DNA of 64,000 nt, taken from contig WPIO01000005.1 of NCBI GenBank assembly GCA_009760855.2, forward strand, positions 1,096,001-1,160,000. Reading direction: 5' to 3'. This DNA comes from Cristatella mucedo. Lineage: Eukaryota; Bryozoa; Phylactolaemata; Cristatellidae. Of the stretch, positions 1 through 12,892 are shown in pieces. Numbering within the stretch: position 1 is the first letter of the stretch; the number at the start of each line of letters is the position of its first letter. Below the pieces are notes generated by a model. That model was not told the DNA's origin. It did no database searches and saw only the letters and a list, made by a program, of their open reading frames with translations. The translations under genes and the position numbers were made by a program.

Positions 1-160
1 AGTCATCAGCCATCGGGTCTTGCTGCCACCGCCGCCGGCGGTGCATCTCATGCTGGATATGCCCGATGAGTGGCAGAACTTCGAGCGTGTTGGAACTCTG
101 ATAAAGATGCTAGCGTTCGGCACAACAGGCCAGGGTTCAACTTGTGGAACGAAAGAGGCA
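1..160. other. GC-rich open segment at window edge, unassigned
   Basis: The first 70 bases are GC-rich with a run of CCG codons, and a plus-strand frame stays open for about 59 codons (it includes the peptide AVHLMLDMPDEW). It could be an upstream exon of the TAF5L-like gene or the end of a neighbouring gene, but it does not resemble any TAF5L segment I know and has no convincing splice donor. No function is assigned. Confidence 0.2.
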
Positions 161-223
161 TATTTTTGCAATGCTACTTGAAAGCTTGTAGAATAGTTTG
201 TCAGGGGGAGTGGAAAGGAGAGC

Positions 224-225
<2 letters not shown>

Positions 226-280
<55 letters not shown>
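226..280. repeat. (GA)n microsatellite
   Basis: Uninterrupted GA dinucleotides. Short ORFs of alternating Arg-Glu or Leu-Ser across it are artefacts. Confidence 0.95.
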
Positions 281-282
<2 letters not shown>

Positions 283-699
283 ACGTTTTTGTGAAGTTGC
301 CTTGGCTATGCTGTCTGACCCACCCCATCGTAGTCGAGCTTCATTCTTGGCAAGGAGTGGATTCCTTTTGGGGCCTGCCTGGCACCCATTAGAGCACTCA
401 ATGAAGGGGGGATTTTGTGGCATCTTTGAAAGCTGCAAATATATCGAGAGAAACTCCGAAGTATTGCACGTGTCATGATAATAATGATGATGCTGTTGGC
501 TACCGAATGCAGCTTAAGCTGTGGGTGCGCTATACAAAACTCTCCTGAGTAACACTCGCTTAGTCTTTTTGGCTTTGTGGAGTTACAGACGGAGATACAG
601 AGATGTGACATTTGCATAGATGCCTAAGAAAACCGAATTTCTTTCTAAGCACTTAGCATTTGTTCGAAAGCATGCATGTCGATTGGTTAATGAGCTTAT

Positions 700-2850
700 C
701 TGCTACATGCAGATCTCATTCAGTCTACAATATCTCCTGCTCATCTAAAATCACCAGTGAATCGCGAAACCTCAAGACCCTTGATGTCGATGCTATCCAT
801 TCGAGAATATCTGCTTTGCCTCTGCTGCTGAATCCTCCTTCCGCCCTGTCATCATTGGTAGATTGCTACAACACGACATTAGCTGTCATGCTCGACGAGT
901 TTGCACCTTTGACTAAGCGCACTGTGCGCCCTCACTCAGACGGCTTATGGTTTACCACAGACATTAAGCTAGCTAGGTCTACGAGCACGCTTGATAAAGC
1001 ATGCAAAAGATCTGGACTGACTGTCTAACGACAGGCATACGAGGACTACTGTAGATCGTACAATCGATCCTTGCAAAGGCCATGTTTAACATCTATAAAA
1101 ACATTGTTGAATCACAGATGTACAATCCAAAAATGCTGATTTCGACGATCAACCATCTTAACCGCTCCCAGGTTAGCTCCTTACCTAGTGATCCCTTTGA
1201 TGCTGATCGCGTCTCTAGCTTCTTTGTCAACAAAGTAGGCAAGATCAGGAGTCCATCCCCAAGATGGCAGCTCCCCCCTGAATCATGTCCCTCAATTGCA
1301 CGCAGCACCTCAATGTCTACATTCAAGGAGGTCACTAGTGGCCTCATCCTGAAGTTCATCACAAATATGTCAATAGCCTCAGCTCAAGTCCAGCACATTT
1401 CAAAAAGGCTGTAGTCAGGCCACTGCTCAAGAAAGCAATTCTAGACCAAGAGAACTTGAGTAACTACTGCCCAGTCTCCCTTCTACCGTTTCTATCAGAG
1501 ACAGTGGAACGAATCGTGGCAGACCAGCTGAACTCATATATTGAAACTTCAAACCTTGCTAGTAAAGTTCCAGCCTGGATTTAGAGATAATCACTCCTCA
1601 GAGTCAGCATTGCTTCGGGTGTGTAACGACATACTTGAGAATGCAGACTTAGGTAGAGCATCTCTGCTTGCTTTGCTCTCACCTGGGCATCACTGGCACT
1701 GCACCGCAATGGTTTCAGGTCCTATCTCAGTGGTAGGCTCTAGAGTATTGATGTGAATGGACACAGATCACCGAGGAACCTCTGAAGTGTGAGAAAAGAA
1801 TTATTTCAACTCCCATGCTGCATGTATTGATGACATTCGCACATGGATGGCAGCAAACTTTCTTAAAGTGAATAATGATAAAAACCAACTTGCTAGAAAT
1901 TGGCAAAGCAAGTGTGATTCAGATATTGGAAAGGCTAAGGCTCAAAATCGGCCCCACCAACATATTTCCTGTTGAATCTGCACGAAATCTACGTGACCTG
2001 TTCCAAAATGACCTTTCATTAGACGACCAAGCATCAGCTCCACAGTCAAGTCTGCCTACTTTCAGTTAAACAACATTGCTACATTGCTGAATTCGCTCTT
2101 GTTTACGCTGGGATACCACATCAAATTGGTCCATGCATTTGCGACATTCCGTCTTGACTTCTATAACTCACTGCTTGCTGGCCTACCGGCATGCGCAATC
2201 AGGTGCTTACAGCTGGTGCAAAACTCAGCAGCTACGCTCATCTGTCGTGTGCGCCGCAATTGCCACATCACACCACTTCTCACTGACCTGCACTGACTCC
2301 TAGTCAAACAACGCATCGACTTCAAGATTTTGTCTCTCACTTTTAGGTCCCCTCATTCTTTGGCTCCAGCCTACCTATAAGATCTACTCTCCCACCAGGC
2401 TGAGCATCGTACCACTCTCTTTTTGAAATCCAGCTGTTTGCCCATACCTCGTACAAATCTCGAATTCTTTGGAGACCATGCATTTAGTTCATATGCTCTC
2501 AAAGTCTAATACTCACTTCCTACTTGCCTCACGACATCTCCTGATTTGACCGCATTTAAAAATAAACTAAAAAATGTATTTATCACAGCATTTAGTGGGT
2601 CCCTGTGATTCGTCCTTCATGTGCTTATGCGTGCTGACACTGTGCATCCTGCCACTAACCATACTTGCATGCTGACCCTGAGCATGTCACCCCTCACCAT
2701 GCTATTCTTGTTGATTATTGAACATGCTACCACCAACCATTCGATCGTGCTTCCTTTACAGCAAATGTTAAGGGCCTAGACAGGTTGAGTTCTCCGAGGG
2801 TGCTATATCAAATGTATTATTGCTATTTTTATTATTATTAACATGCACAG
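700..2850 (+). mobile_element. Decayed non-LTR retrotransposon (CR1/L2-like LINE), ORF2 remnants
   Basis: Broken plus-strand frames carry, in the right order, pieces typical of a LINE ORF2: a segment between endonuclease and reverse transcriptase (LVDCYNTTLAVMLDEFAPL near 855-910), reverse transcriptase start (near 1460-1640, with PVSLLPFLSETVERIVADQL and SSESALLRV), a post-RT region (about 1960-2300) and the 3' tail ending in TTATTATT at about 2815-2840. Many stops and frameshifts show it is long dead. The 3' tail matches many other copies in this window. It lies upstream of, or in an intron of, the TAF5L-like gene. Confidence 0.8.
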
Positions 2851-2859
2851 TGGCAGCAT

Positions 2860-3343
2860 GCATAAGCATACAAAGTACAATTCATGCGGACCCAGAAAAT
2901 GCTGTGAACAACTCATTGGTTTTGGATTGTTTTTGAATGTCATCAAGTCAAGAGAGTTGTGATGTCAGTCGTGTATGAGTTCCTGGCATTGGAAGCAAAC
3001 TAACGAAAAGTGTGATTCAGAGAAAGTCTGCTAAGGCAGGCATTGAGGCTGGTTAGAGGCACTGCTGAGCGACTTGAGTCAGAAGATCGATTGAGAAGTA
3101 GGTTGGATAGGTACATGTGTTGGTGGGAGCAAGAGAGTGAAAAGAACTAAGAGTGTGTGAAAAAACCTCGACGTCGATACCTTGGCTTGATGGGTAGCTT
3201 ACGCAGGTCGGCAGGAAGTGGTGTGCCGTGGCAATACCGTGCTCTTGACAAGCAACCCATGGCAGCATATTATTTTGGGGCTCTCTTGTGAATGAAGATA
3301 CATGACTATTGGTCAGCAGCTTCCCCAGCAAGATTCTATGCAC
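2860..3343 (-). mobile_element. LINE 3' fragment, minus strand
   Basis: On the minus strand the frame around 3053-3343 carries the degenerate C-terminal LINE signature (SFHSLAP, HFLPT). Sequence at about 2850-3000 matches the LINE 3' untranslated tail (AGCATGCATAAGCA type). It lies tail-to-tail with the plus-strand copy ending at 2850. Confidence 0.65.
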
Positions 3344-3764
3344 TGCTAGGAAGTTATCAGCTCACTGTCTTCTTTAAATGTGAAGTGCAGTCACCATTCT
3401 CAGGGCTCTTACGTTAAATTTCGTCCAGTCCCACTGTGCATCTGAAGGAAAGTCCATGTGAGCCCCTGACTTGGCTCCTGTGCCTGATGGGTCCTTTTTG
3501 GCTGTCCTGGTCAGTTTCGTCGACCGGTCCCTAGTATAAGGCCCAGCGACAACTTGGAGTCGGCTGCCAAATTTGCCAACTTGAGGACGCCCGTCCTTGG
3601 AAAAAATGACATAGATCCCGATTCGACCTTTAGGGTAGAAGCCAGTGTGACCTGTGAACCCAGCTTTAGATTAGGATCGAATGCACATTTTGTGGCATCG
3701 TGCAAACTTACACTTGATGATTTGCATGCCAGCTGAACGTGCAACATCTTCTATTTTTATGCAG

Positions 3765-6700
3765 GAAATATGATGCCAAGGAGACGATTACAATGAGAGC
3801 ACATAGTGGCACGGTGTATGCTACGAGTTTCACAAACGATTCTAGTCACCTTCTATCGGCCTCCGAAGACATGACAGGTCAGTTTTTACTATGCTTGCCG
3901 ATTGTGCACATGTTTGTGTGTGTGTGTGTGTCTGTCTGTGTGTGCGTGTGTGCGCGCGTGTGTGTGACCGTGTGTGTGCTTGCATGCGCAAAAGCTGTCT
4001 GCATTCGTAAGGTGTGTGCTGAGCGATTTGCCTCAGGCAGCAATGCAATACTATCTTTGACTCGGCAATTGAGGACTCGAAGGCACGTGCTTGAAATTGT
4101 GTTGATTCCCACCATCAGGCGTTTTCAGCATGCAAATTCAGTGAAGACTGGGGGGCCGAAATATCGATGCTGTTGTTGGTCGTCTGTGTGGAGTCTTCGA
4201 TACCGTATCTCCCGGAGAGATAACTAGCAGAATCGTGCAAATTTCTGTTTCTCCAGTGCAGGGACCGCGATCGAAGCATTTTAGGCTGAAGCAGCATGTC
4301 GCATGCAAATTCGCCTGTTTGCTCCCCTGCATGTGTATGCACGCATTTTTACCGAGTCGCAGCCCGGTTTGAACTGCTTCCGCCTTTAAGCAGACGACCG
4401 GTGCTTTGCCACCAGTCTGCATTTGCTTCAGTACATCCTCTGGGTCGGGTTGAAGTGCTCGGCACTGCCGGCAGCCTGCTGCACAGTCTGCTTTCGAGAG
4501 CCCGCTGACATTCTAGCCAGAAGTTGGGAAGCCGACTCACGGATCCCTCGGTCTGCTGAAGGAAGGCAGATGGCTGGCCGACTGCTAATGGTGCTTGGCA
4601 GCCACTGCTGCTGAGGGTAACTGGGAGCTTGTGGGATTGACCTAGTTGGCCGTTTAGAAGATTAGCAGGAATATTCGGGCTGCGCTTCTTAAACCTTCTT
4701 GGATGCCCTTGTAGTTGGCTGTTTGCCCTCTGAAAGTGAGCAATGGCTGCCGTTCGGCAGGCTGCCTGGCCACTTGCTGCGTGTAAGGGCTGGTGTTACT
4801 CATACCTCCGTGGAGGTGTGAAATGTGGCACGGGGGGGGGGCCGTAGAGCCTTGCCTTTTCAGTCTGGGTAGCTTGCCTTGGAAATGCAGTCCGGCCCTG
4901 TGTAGCTGTGGCCAAGGCTCCGTGTTGCATTGTTGTCGATGTCTTAGCAGCACACCCAGCACAGCTGACTTGTATTGCTACCTACGCCCTACCAACTCGA
5001 AATGACTTGACTAGTTCCTTTATTAGCATCTAAGACGCTTATCTCTATTGGATTCACCAGGTGGGCTTATCTATTTGTTTCGTCAGCTCTGCCTGCCGCC
5101 ATCTTTCCCATCACATTTCTCCACTGCTAGGGCGGGCTGGATGCAGTTGGTGATTTTCTCTGGTACTGCGGCATTAGGAGGCACGTCTGGCCTCTTTGCC
5201 TGTGCGACGAATTCCAGTGATGAGTGCATTAAAAAAGCCGTTTGTTGACAATGCAACTCTGTGCTTAAGTTCAAGCTCTAAATTGTCACTCTGTCCAGCT
5301 GGACATCCGATTCAGTACTGAAAGCTATAGTTCACAATTCCTTGCCATTCTCTTTAGTATCCGCCAATGTCTTTAGATTGCCACCACGTCAAACTAAGAG
5401 GATTCGGAAATAAATTCATTGGTTGTGGTATGTGGAAGCACCGATTTCTCCAGGGTCATGCACCATGAGTGTAGCCATGATTAAGCTAAGGAGAATTTGT
5501 CGCTATGATTAAGCTAAGGAGAAGCCAGACATTGACTTCTTCAGAAGTAGCCTATCATATGAAGGGGCTTGACAGGTTACATCTAGATCCCTTCAGTCGA
5601 TCTAGGTGGAGAAGGATCCACTGGCCCTCTCCCCATCAATTACACTCACATCGTGCTGTTGTAGTGTCCTGTTGCTCTAGTAGGACAAGTGAACATTGGT
5701 TGGGGTAATCGTCCGGTCACTTGGTGCAGCCTAATGGATGGCTAAGCTGCCGAAGTAGCTCGGGTTCAACAACTAAAGGTTACCCGTGTATTGTAGTACG
5801 CGTGTGGAACATGGAATCCTTCACGAACACAGCGATCTATCGTGGCCACACTCAAGCAGTGTGGGCCTTGGCGCTGGGGTAGGTACCAGCTTGCTTGTAG
5901 TTGCAGCTTCTAAAGCCTTGCACTCTCGGATAATGCTGGATGATTTTGGGATGCCTCTACCTCATGTCTCCTCATGGTCAATTACGATTTGTAGACCATG
6001 TGGAGACTACTTTGCCACTGCTTCTCGTGATAGGACCGCCCGACTCTGGTCTTTGGACAGAACGTTTCCACTTAGGACGTATGCTGGCCACACTCAAGAC
6101 GTCGATGTAGGTTGTAAAACCTTTTTCGTAGCATTGCATTTTTTATTTATGTGCTTGCTATTTCGTTTCGGATAATGGATGCAACCAGACTTGTCAGCTT
6201 CATTTGCGTCTGCACACTTGTTTTATGATTGTGTGTTTTTACATGTACGTATGTGTGCACGTGTGCACAGACTGCATTTAGTGGTTGGCAATGCAGCACC
6301 GCCTCCCCCATGCAATGAGCAATAAAGGATTGCTTATTGCAGGACTTGAACCCACCTGCCTCGTCAAGTGTGAGCACCTTACTCTTGCCCTAAGACGGTG
6401 GGGGATTAGGGGGCTGTGCATTTGAGTGAGCACATATAAGAGACTTTGTCTGCGTGTGCGTGTGTGTGCGCGCACGTGTGTGTGCGTGTGTGTGTGCATG
6501 CATATTTACGTACGTGTGTGTGTGTGCACCCGAGTGTGCACACAGGCATGCACGTGAGTGTATGTGTATGTATTTGTACGTTTTATGGTTTTATAGTTGC
6601 TGCCCTGCTCCTTCCCAGTACCTCAATGCCCAACCCGATACTTTCTTCCAATGAAATGCAAGTAGCTTGTTGCATTTACGTCTAGGCCAAGTCGGGTGCA

Positions 6701-7784
6701 CATTGCTTGCCCGATGATAAGGGGGAGGGCATCAGCCAAGCACAAGATCAAGCAGTAAATTAGTTCCGAGGAAGCATTGAGAGCTTTTGTCGTCAAGTTG
6801 CCAGGATGGGCCCCTGAGCAATGTAGTTAGAAAATAATGGAAGCATCGTAGTTAGAAAATTATGGAAGCTGTATCCTTGGATTAGCGCCTGCAGAGCAAC
6901 AGCTTTGGTGTATTTGGGAAAGTAACGGTGTAGTTAAAGTGATTTACTGTACTGAAAGATATGGGATGGGGTTGGGGTGCTGACACTAGGGCAGATCAGA
7001 TATGCTTGGTAGGGGGGGGGGGGTTAGCAAACTGGATCTCGGAGGTAGAAATGAGAAGTTAAGTGGGGCATTCACTTTTCGATTGGGAGTCACCTTAAAG
7101 TCCCGTCTAAAAGTCCAAGTCTTAAAGTCTAGTAGACACCCGTGATCTGCAATGCTGACAAGAAGCCATTCAACAGTCGATGGTCGAAAATATAACTCCA
7201 AGAGCTCCATCCTAGCTATCCAAAATACTTCCTTATCGGGCTCCTCGTCGTACCACCTACTTTTTTACTCACATAATTTAGCTGTGCCACAAACCAGCCT
7301 CGAATCCCGTGGCGACAGTGCCTTGGCTTTAGTTCTTATGGTCGGTCCCAGAGCCTGTAACTCACTCTCGACTGACGTCAAGAAATCCCCTGACTTGACA
7401 TTTCAAAGGAAGCGGAAAACTCACTTATTCGTCACAGCATTTTTTGGGTCCATGTGAATTGTCCTTTGTGTGCCTTTCATGCTGACACGGTTGTGCATGT
7501 TATTACTAATCAGTTGGTATGCTTTCTTTTCAACGAATGTAAAATGCTCAGAAAGAGATTTAGTTCTTTGTGTATGCTCTACAAATGTCTTAGTATTATT
7601 ACCGGTAGCGGTTTACAGCATTAATTTCAAACTCTGTAGTAAACTTTGCTGTGAATGACAAAATTTGCCCCCCTTTCTTTCCAGTGTATCGACCGAGCCG
7701 AGTAGAGCTTCAGCAAGAGTTCAGCTTTGCGTTGTCAACCCCGTAACTAGTCACACTCCCCATTTCCCAATTGGGAATGTGACC

Positions 7785-7871
<87 letters not shown>

Positions 7872-10074
7872 GAGAGGGAGAGAGAGAGGGGGAGAGGGAG
7901 AGAGAGACACAGAGAGAGGGAGAGAGAGACACAGAGAGAGAGAGAGAGGGGAGAGAGAGAGAGGAGATTTCTAGCATGCAATACATCGCACCAATTTTTC
8001 CATGCATGCTGCAGTGCGTCAAGTTTCACCCAAACGGCAACTACCTGGCTACCGGGTCGCTGGATCATACGGTGCGCCTGTGGAGCATGCCCGATGGCCG
8101 CCTGGTGCGGTTGATGACGTCACACAAGGCGAGCGTGCTCGCCCTCGCTTTCTCTCCGAATGGGCAGCTGCTGGCATCTGCCGGTAAGCTTTGCTGCTGC
8201 CACTGCTGCTGCCGTCGCCGACGTGAGGGCAATGCATGGTTATCTCGGTGTTGCGCCAGCCCGTTTGCTCTAGCCGCTGTGCGTTTCTTGCGCTCCGGCG
8301 ACAGCAGTGAGGTAAATCGCCCACGTGCTTGATTTTGTCTTGCGCTATCGGATGCAGGAGAAGACCGGCGTGTCAAACTCTGGGACCTCGCCTCCGGTCA
8401 GCTCGTGAGGGACATGCGCGGACACTCGGACAGCGTCTACTGCCTGTCATTCAGCCCCGACGGCTGCATGCTCGCCTCAGGTCAGTTCGTCGTCTTCGCG
8501 TCTGTGAGACGGAGGGAGGGCGGGAGGCCGGTGGCCGGCCAGGACTGCCATCATCCATGCTGCAATCTTGTCGAAGTACGCTCGGTTTTCTTGGCTCGAT
8601 CCCATCCCCTCCCCCATTGCCAGCCTGGCTTACTTGCTTTGTTGTTGGTGGCTCAAGCAGACAGACTCGGACGTACTTTGATGGTGAGTGAGTAGGCAAG
8701 CAGCTGGCTAGTCCCGAAGACAAAGTTGGAATTTAAATGCAAAGCAAGGATTTATGCTGGTGATTCTCCGTGATCAAGATGCTCCCTGCACTTGGGATTT
8801 GTCTAGTTAGTGCAGTGCCGTATGCGTGGCTGACAGGGCATTAAATCCACATTCGTAGATGGTCATTACAGGGTCTTGCCGATGACGTGGTGGCGACTCT
8901 GTACGTGAGTCTAAATGAATTTGATTAATGTGTCTTGACTCTAAAGAACAGGCGAGCACCTCATGTGATTAAGCTAGGTTTTTGGTGCCTAAGTTGTTGA
9001 ACTGTCGTGGTTTTCAAAGATGCTTATAAACTGGCTGCACTCTTTGATGCACTTTATTAACCCTATCTAACACCACCTGTGTGAATAGAGGTAAGTACTA
9101 GCTGTTCAAAGCACCATTTTCGGCTGACTCCACATGAGAAGGCTCGCGATGTCTGCCTTATCTATCTTTAATATTTGTCTGCACGAGCTCTGGCCCACTA
9201 ATAGACTGGTATGACTGGTACCACCACGAACTGTGCTATCGTGCTCAGCTAGCAGGTCGAATCGATGATTGAGCAACTATTCCTGTTACCTTTTGGGATT
9301 TATTTTGCCGGTTTAGATCCTGTAATTCTTTCTTATAATTTGAGGTTGTTCGTTCAATCATTGCCTTACTGGCCCCCTGAATCACGAGTAGTGACTCACT
9401 GAAAGTGAAGAGGTAGCAGCAGCCTCGGTGAGCAGCCAGGTAACCCATTCATATGTTACCTTCAATATGTTACTCCTCTGTCAAATCGTGCCTTGTTCCT
9501 GCATGTCGAAGTGTGGGTACGACGAGTTGAGCAATAGAGTACTTGCTCTTGTGTGAGCTCTTTCGGAGAGATTCCGGTTGCTGATGCAAGGTTAGAGCAT
9601 TCACCGATGGTGCTGGCTAGAGGGGGTGGGTCAAGTGGCTGGCTAGCAGGCCTGCTTTGTGAACTGTAGAACACTCCCTTGCTGCGACTGGGAAGCTGCT
9701 AAATGGGTGCCAGGAAGTGGCCCGGGAAGACCTGCCAGCTATTCACGAGTGCTAATTTGCTCTCTGCAGGTGGTCTAGACTGCACGATTAAAGTTTGGGA
9801 TGTCCGCCGTGGGGTCGTCAGCACCCCTGCATCGGCCGATGTAACCAGGTACGCTGCAGGCTGCATGCATTGTACAGTGCAGAAGGGGTGGGGCAGTGCG
9901 TTGCCTCCACTGATCGTCGTTGACACTTAGCTGGTGCTCTATTGCAGTACTGATGCAACCGGATCTACGACACCTGAGTTGTTGGCTACATTTTCTACGA
10001 AGTCCAATGCCGTGCACTTTTTGAGATACGGCAAGCAGAACGTCATCGAGGCAGCCGGTGCAACGACCTGGTGA
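3765..10074 (+). CDS. TAF5L: TAF5L-like WD40 subunit of SAGA/PCAF complex, 3' exons (partial)
   Basis: Seven coding exons with GT..AG borders and matching phases: 3765-3877, 5797-5878, 5995-6106, 8015-8183, 8358-8480, 9770-9848, 9948-10074 (TGA stop). They give about 267 residues forming roughly six WD40 repeats with [29 protein letters not shown] and LDCTIKVW strand ends. Wording is closer to TAF5L (PAF65-beta) than to the TFIID paralogue TAF5: [21 protein letters not shown]-x-x-DVD and [19 protein letters not shown]5L is the WD40 scaffold of the SAGA/PCAF histone acetyltransferase core. The N-terminal NTD2 domain and first WD repeat are not seen and must lie before 3765, probably outside the window. 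Introns hold GT and GA microsatellites, a SINE and a LINE tail. The C-terminus after the last WD repeat is divergent. Confidence 0.9.
3914..3972. repeat. GT-rich microsatellite
   Basis: Imperfect TG dinucleotides just inside the intron after the first recognised TAF5L exon. Confidence 0.8.
6290..6400 (-). mobile_element. tRNA-derived SINE copy
   Basis: The reverse complement of 6343-6351 reads GTTCAAGTC, a good pol III B box (GWTCRANNC), followed by GCAATCCTTTATTGC, a body shared with the copies at 39350, 41975 and 37590. It lies in a TAF5L intron. Confidence 0.6.
6449..6575. repeat. GT-rich imperfect microsatellite
   Basis: TG/TGCG dinucleotide-rich stretch inside a TAF5L intron, directly after the SINE copy. 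Confidence 0.75.
7180..7615 (+). mobile_element. LINE 3' end fragment
   Basis: The plus frame 7152-7457 carries the LINE C-terminal signature ([31 protein letters not shown]) and is followed by the family tail (AAATGTCTTAGTATTATTACC region). It lies in a TAF5L intron. Confidence 0.7.
7789..7967. repeat. Long (GA)n microsatellite with variants
   Basis: About 180 bp of GA dinucleotides, the last half interrupted by GGGA and CACA units. It ends 47 bp before the TAF5L exon at 8015. Confidence 0.95.
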
Positions 10075-10480
10075 CTCAAATTGTAATAGCAGCTGTGTCT
10101 CTGGCATTGCAAAGCCAAAATCCCATCCAGTGGAAGGGAAGTATTTTGCCTCGATCAACTTATCTCCTCGTGGCCTGCTACAAGCATAGCACTACAGTCT
10201 AGGAGAAGCATAATTAGTGCTTACACGTTCTTGTCCTAATGAATTCGAGTCATAGTGTCTACTCGTGTTTATTTGCTAAGCTCCAACGGCGTGCTTTCCG
10301 GGCAGACGATCGAGCAGAGCGTAATTCCTTCATTCAGTCGCTGGCTGTATTTTATTTACTCGCCACAGTTCCTTGATTTCGATGGCATCCGTAAAGGTCC
10401 GCCATACCTGGGTCTTGTAACGTGGTAGCTGTTCAGTCAGTTCTGCTCTGTTAATATTCTCTTGTCTGCTCTTGGGCATC

Positions 10481-10590
10481 CCAAATTCAGACGACAAGAT
10501 GATATGCCAGGTGATGATATGCAGGGTCAATCTCCCCAAATTCAGACGACAAGATGATATGCCAGGTGATGGTATGCAGGGTCAATCTCA
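10481..10590. repeat. Tandem duplication, 2 x 55 bp
   Basis: The 55-bp units 10481-10535 and 10536-10590 are nearly identical (one substitution, GATGATATG versus GATGGTATG), so the duplication is recent. Confidence 0.9.
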
Positions 10591-11503
10591 AACGTTTCGA
10601 GCACCCCCGTCTTTCGACAGTCTGTCTGCCGATGCAGCCACTGTTCCTTCTGCTATTATTATAGGCCACTGTCCCTTGACAGATCTATGCGACTGGATCA
10701 GGGCAGATGCCTATAGGTGGAGCTGTAGAGCTGCCAGTGCCAACTGCATGTTGTGAAGCAGCAATGTGCCCAGTGGACTTGTTGGCCTGTTGCCGATTGC
10801 TCTTCAATAATTGCCCCTTGAACGATTTCTGAGAAATAAGTGCAGCTCGACCAGAAAAAGACAAAGGGAAAACCAGCAGGCCATCATATGCTGGTGTGCA
10901 ATCAGTAGTCGACAGCCATAAAGGAGCGATTGTGATGCTTGGGCAGGCCATCAGACAGCCAAGCAAGTCTGAAGCACCTCAGCAGTAAGAGCCCTGGACA
11001 TAGTCTGTGCATGTGTTGTGCCCTAGCATGGATAGTGCTTGGCCGTGTGAATTAAAGAATGGTTGATGTGCGAAGCTATTTGAAAGCTTGCTGAGAAACG
11101 CTTTATGACTGGTTTTGCTTTGAGAAAGTGATTTTTAGGCTAAAGTGCTCCTGGTGACAGTGTCTTCTCGTACTACGTACTCGTAGCTACGACTTGATTC
11201 TGGTCAGTATGAAAGGAATGTTTTTTGGGACTGTACAGAAGTGCCTCTAATTAAGGATGCAGGTCTTTGAACTATTTTATACAGACTGTCTAATCCCTGC
11301 CATCGAATAGAGATAGGTATTTGTAGACCAGAGTCTGAAGAGATCTGCCAGATGGCGTCGAGCTTTGGAGTCGAACACAGCTTCAGGCTCAATCTACATA
11401 GTGCAACCATTCTTTTATAGAGAGCTCAAAAGGCAACCATGGTAGAGCACGTTCGGTGCCCAGCCTCAGGCTCTTCCAAAAGGGTCACACATTTTTAGAG
11501 AGG

Positions 11504-11536
11504 TAGAGGAGCCTGCACAACTGGCAGGCTCCTCTA
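11504..11536. repeat. Inverted repeat, 13-bp arms
   Basis: TAGAGGAGCCTGC (11504-11516) pairs perfectly with GCAGGCTCCTCTA (11524-11536) around a 7-base loop. It lies in the 3' flank between two convergent genes. Function unknown. Confidence 0.75.
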
Positions 11537-12892
11537 GGGCCTGCTTCCTGAGTGGCTGAGAGGGCTGCCTTTTTTCTCAGTTTTTTTTCTCAGTTTCTCA
11601 GCTATACAACTTTCAGAAGGGAAATCTGAAAAATCATAGCCAGAAAATTTTTTAGTGGCCGAATATTGTCTTGCTCGCAGCCGACCGATGTTAGGGATGG
11701 CTGCCGGGGGTGGGGGCATTTTGGGGCAAGTCTCACTTAATTGGGGCTGCAACTTTCTAGCTCCCCTGGCTTTCTCGGGAGGTGTGCATGTATGTGCCTA
11801 CAGTAGCAGAGTCTCCCGTACTGCATTGGAGAGGGAGCCGACAGACTAAAGAGGGGAGCTGAAGAGGCAGAGCTCAGCAGAGCCTCTTCGGGCCAGTCTT
11901 TCGAGACCACCTCTATACCCGGTGAATGGGTGTGACCTTCGGGTATTAATTGCAGCGAGGCACCTTACCGATCTAGGCAAGGCACCCGAGGAATCTATGC
12001 AAGGCACTGTTACAAGGCGCAAGTTAGCAATTGTCGTGCTTTCTATCCAACATAGTTGTACTGCCTAGAAAGGTAGTTCTCTTCGGGTGCCATACTCGTA
12101 TCTTATTATTAGTAGTAGTACAATTTCACCAAGCATAAATACATGAAAGAATGACTCACGCTAGAGTGCAAACGTATCGATGGTTGGGAATAGATGGATG
12201 CATAGCTAACTTTTAAGTGCAGGCAGATCGAAGGATATGGCGATGTCACTCGGTACTGACTTCGAGGCTTCGTACTTTCTTCCTCACTTGCAGTCACGAG
12301 GATGAGCAACTCCCTCGCTAGGTAGGCCTGCAGAATAATGGCTATACATTTTCTTCTATGCTGGCCCTGGATAAAGACTAATCGAAACTCTTGTCATCAA
12401 CCATCAGGTTACTAGCGGAGGTCAAACAAAGTCGTTTTGGGTGGCCTGAGCTGCTTAGCGATGTGCGACAGACATTTCGAATAACGGCGCCCGAAACTGA
12501 GTCAACTCAAGGGCCGGCGGCCTGCAGACCTATACCAGCAGCAACGGAACGCCGGGTACGACGTTCATATAACATGCGGGAACAGGCTTGCGAAGGCTCG
12601 GCCAAGGCGACTGGAAGCTAGGTTGTCAGAATCAGCAGAGGACTGGCCGATGGGCACGGCGCAGCAGTTCGAAACAACCTCATGCCACCGCTGGCGCGTT
12701 TATTTACGTTCATTTCGACATCGGCGGAGCAGCCGCCACTTAACGGACGGCAAAGTTAGTCGGCGAAAGGAGCTCTCTTTCTCTCTCCTCGCGACAGCAG
12801 ACGTGAAGTGAGGTCTCGCTCGATGAGGCCGCTGGCGCTCGCCCGACGACCGCCCGGCTGGCATGCGAGCGAGCGAGCGCCAGCGATGTAGA

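Larger units (their letters stand above)
10075..12892. other. Intergenic, TAF5L 3' flank and LURAP-like gene 3' flank
   Basis: No supported coding exon. ATTAAA near 11051 is one possible polyadenylation signal for the TAF5L-like gene. There is a 55-bp tandem duplication and a 13-bp hairpin (both listed separately). Short ORFs here (12391-12811) have no recognisable domain. Confidence 0.5.

Noticed and set aside
3511-3747. Minus-strand ORF as a gene
   Set aside because: Overlaps the plus-strand acceptor region of TAF5L. No recognisable domain.
7665-8114. 149-codon ORF rich in Arg-Glu repeats across the GA tract
   Set aside because: It is a translation of (GA)n. Only its downstream part overlaps a real TAF5L exon (8015-8183), in a different frame.
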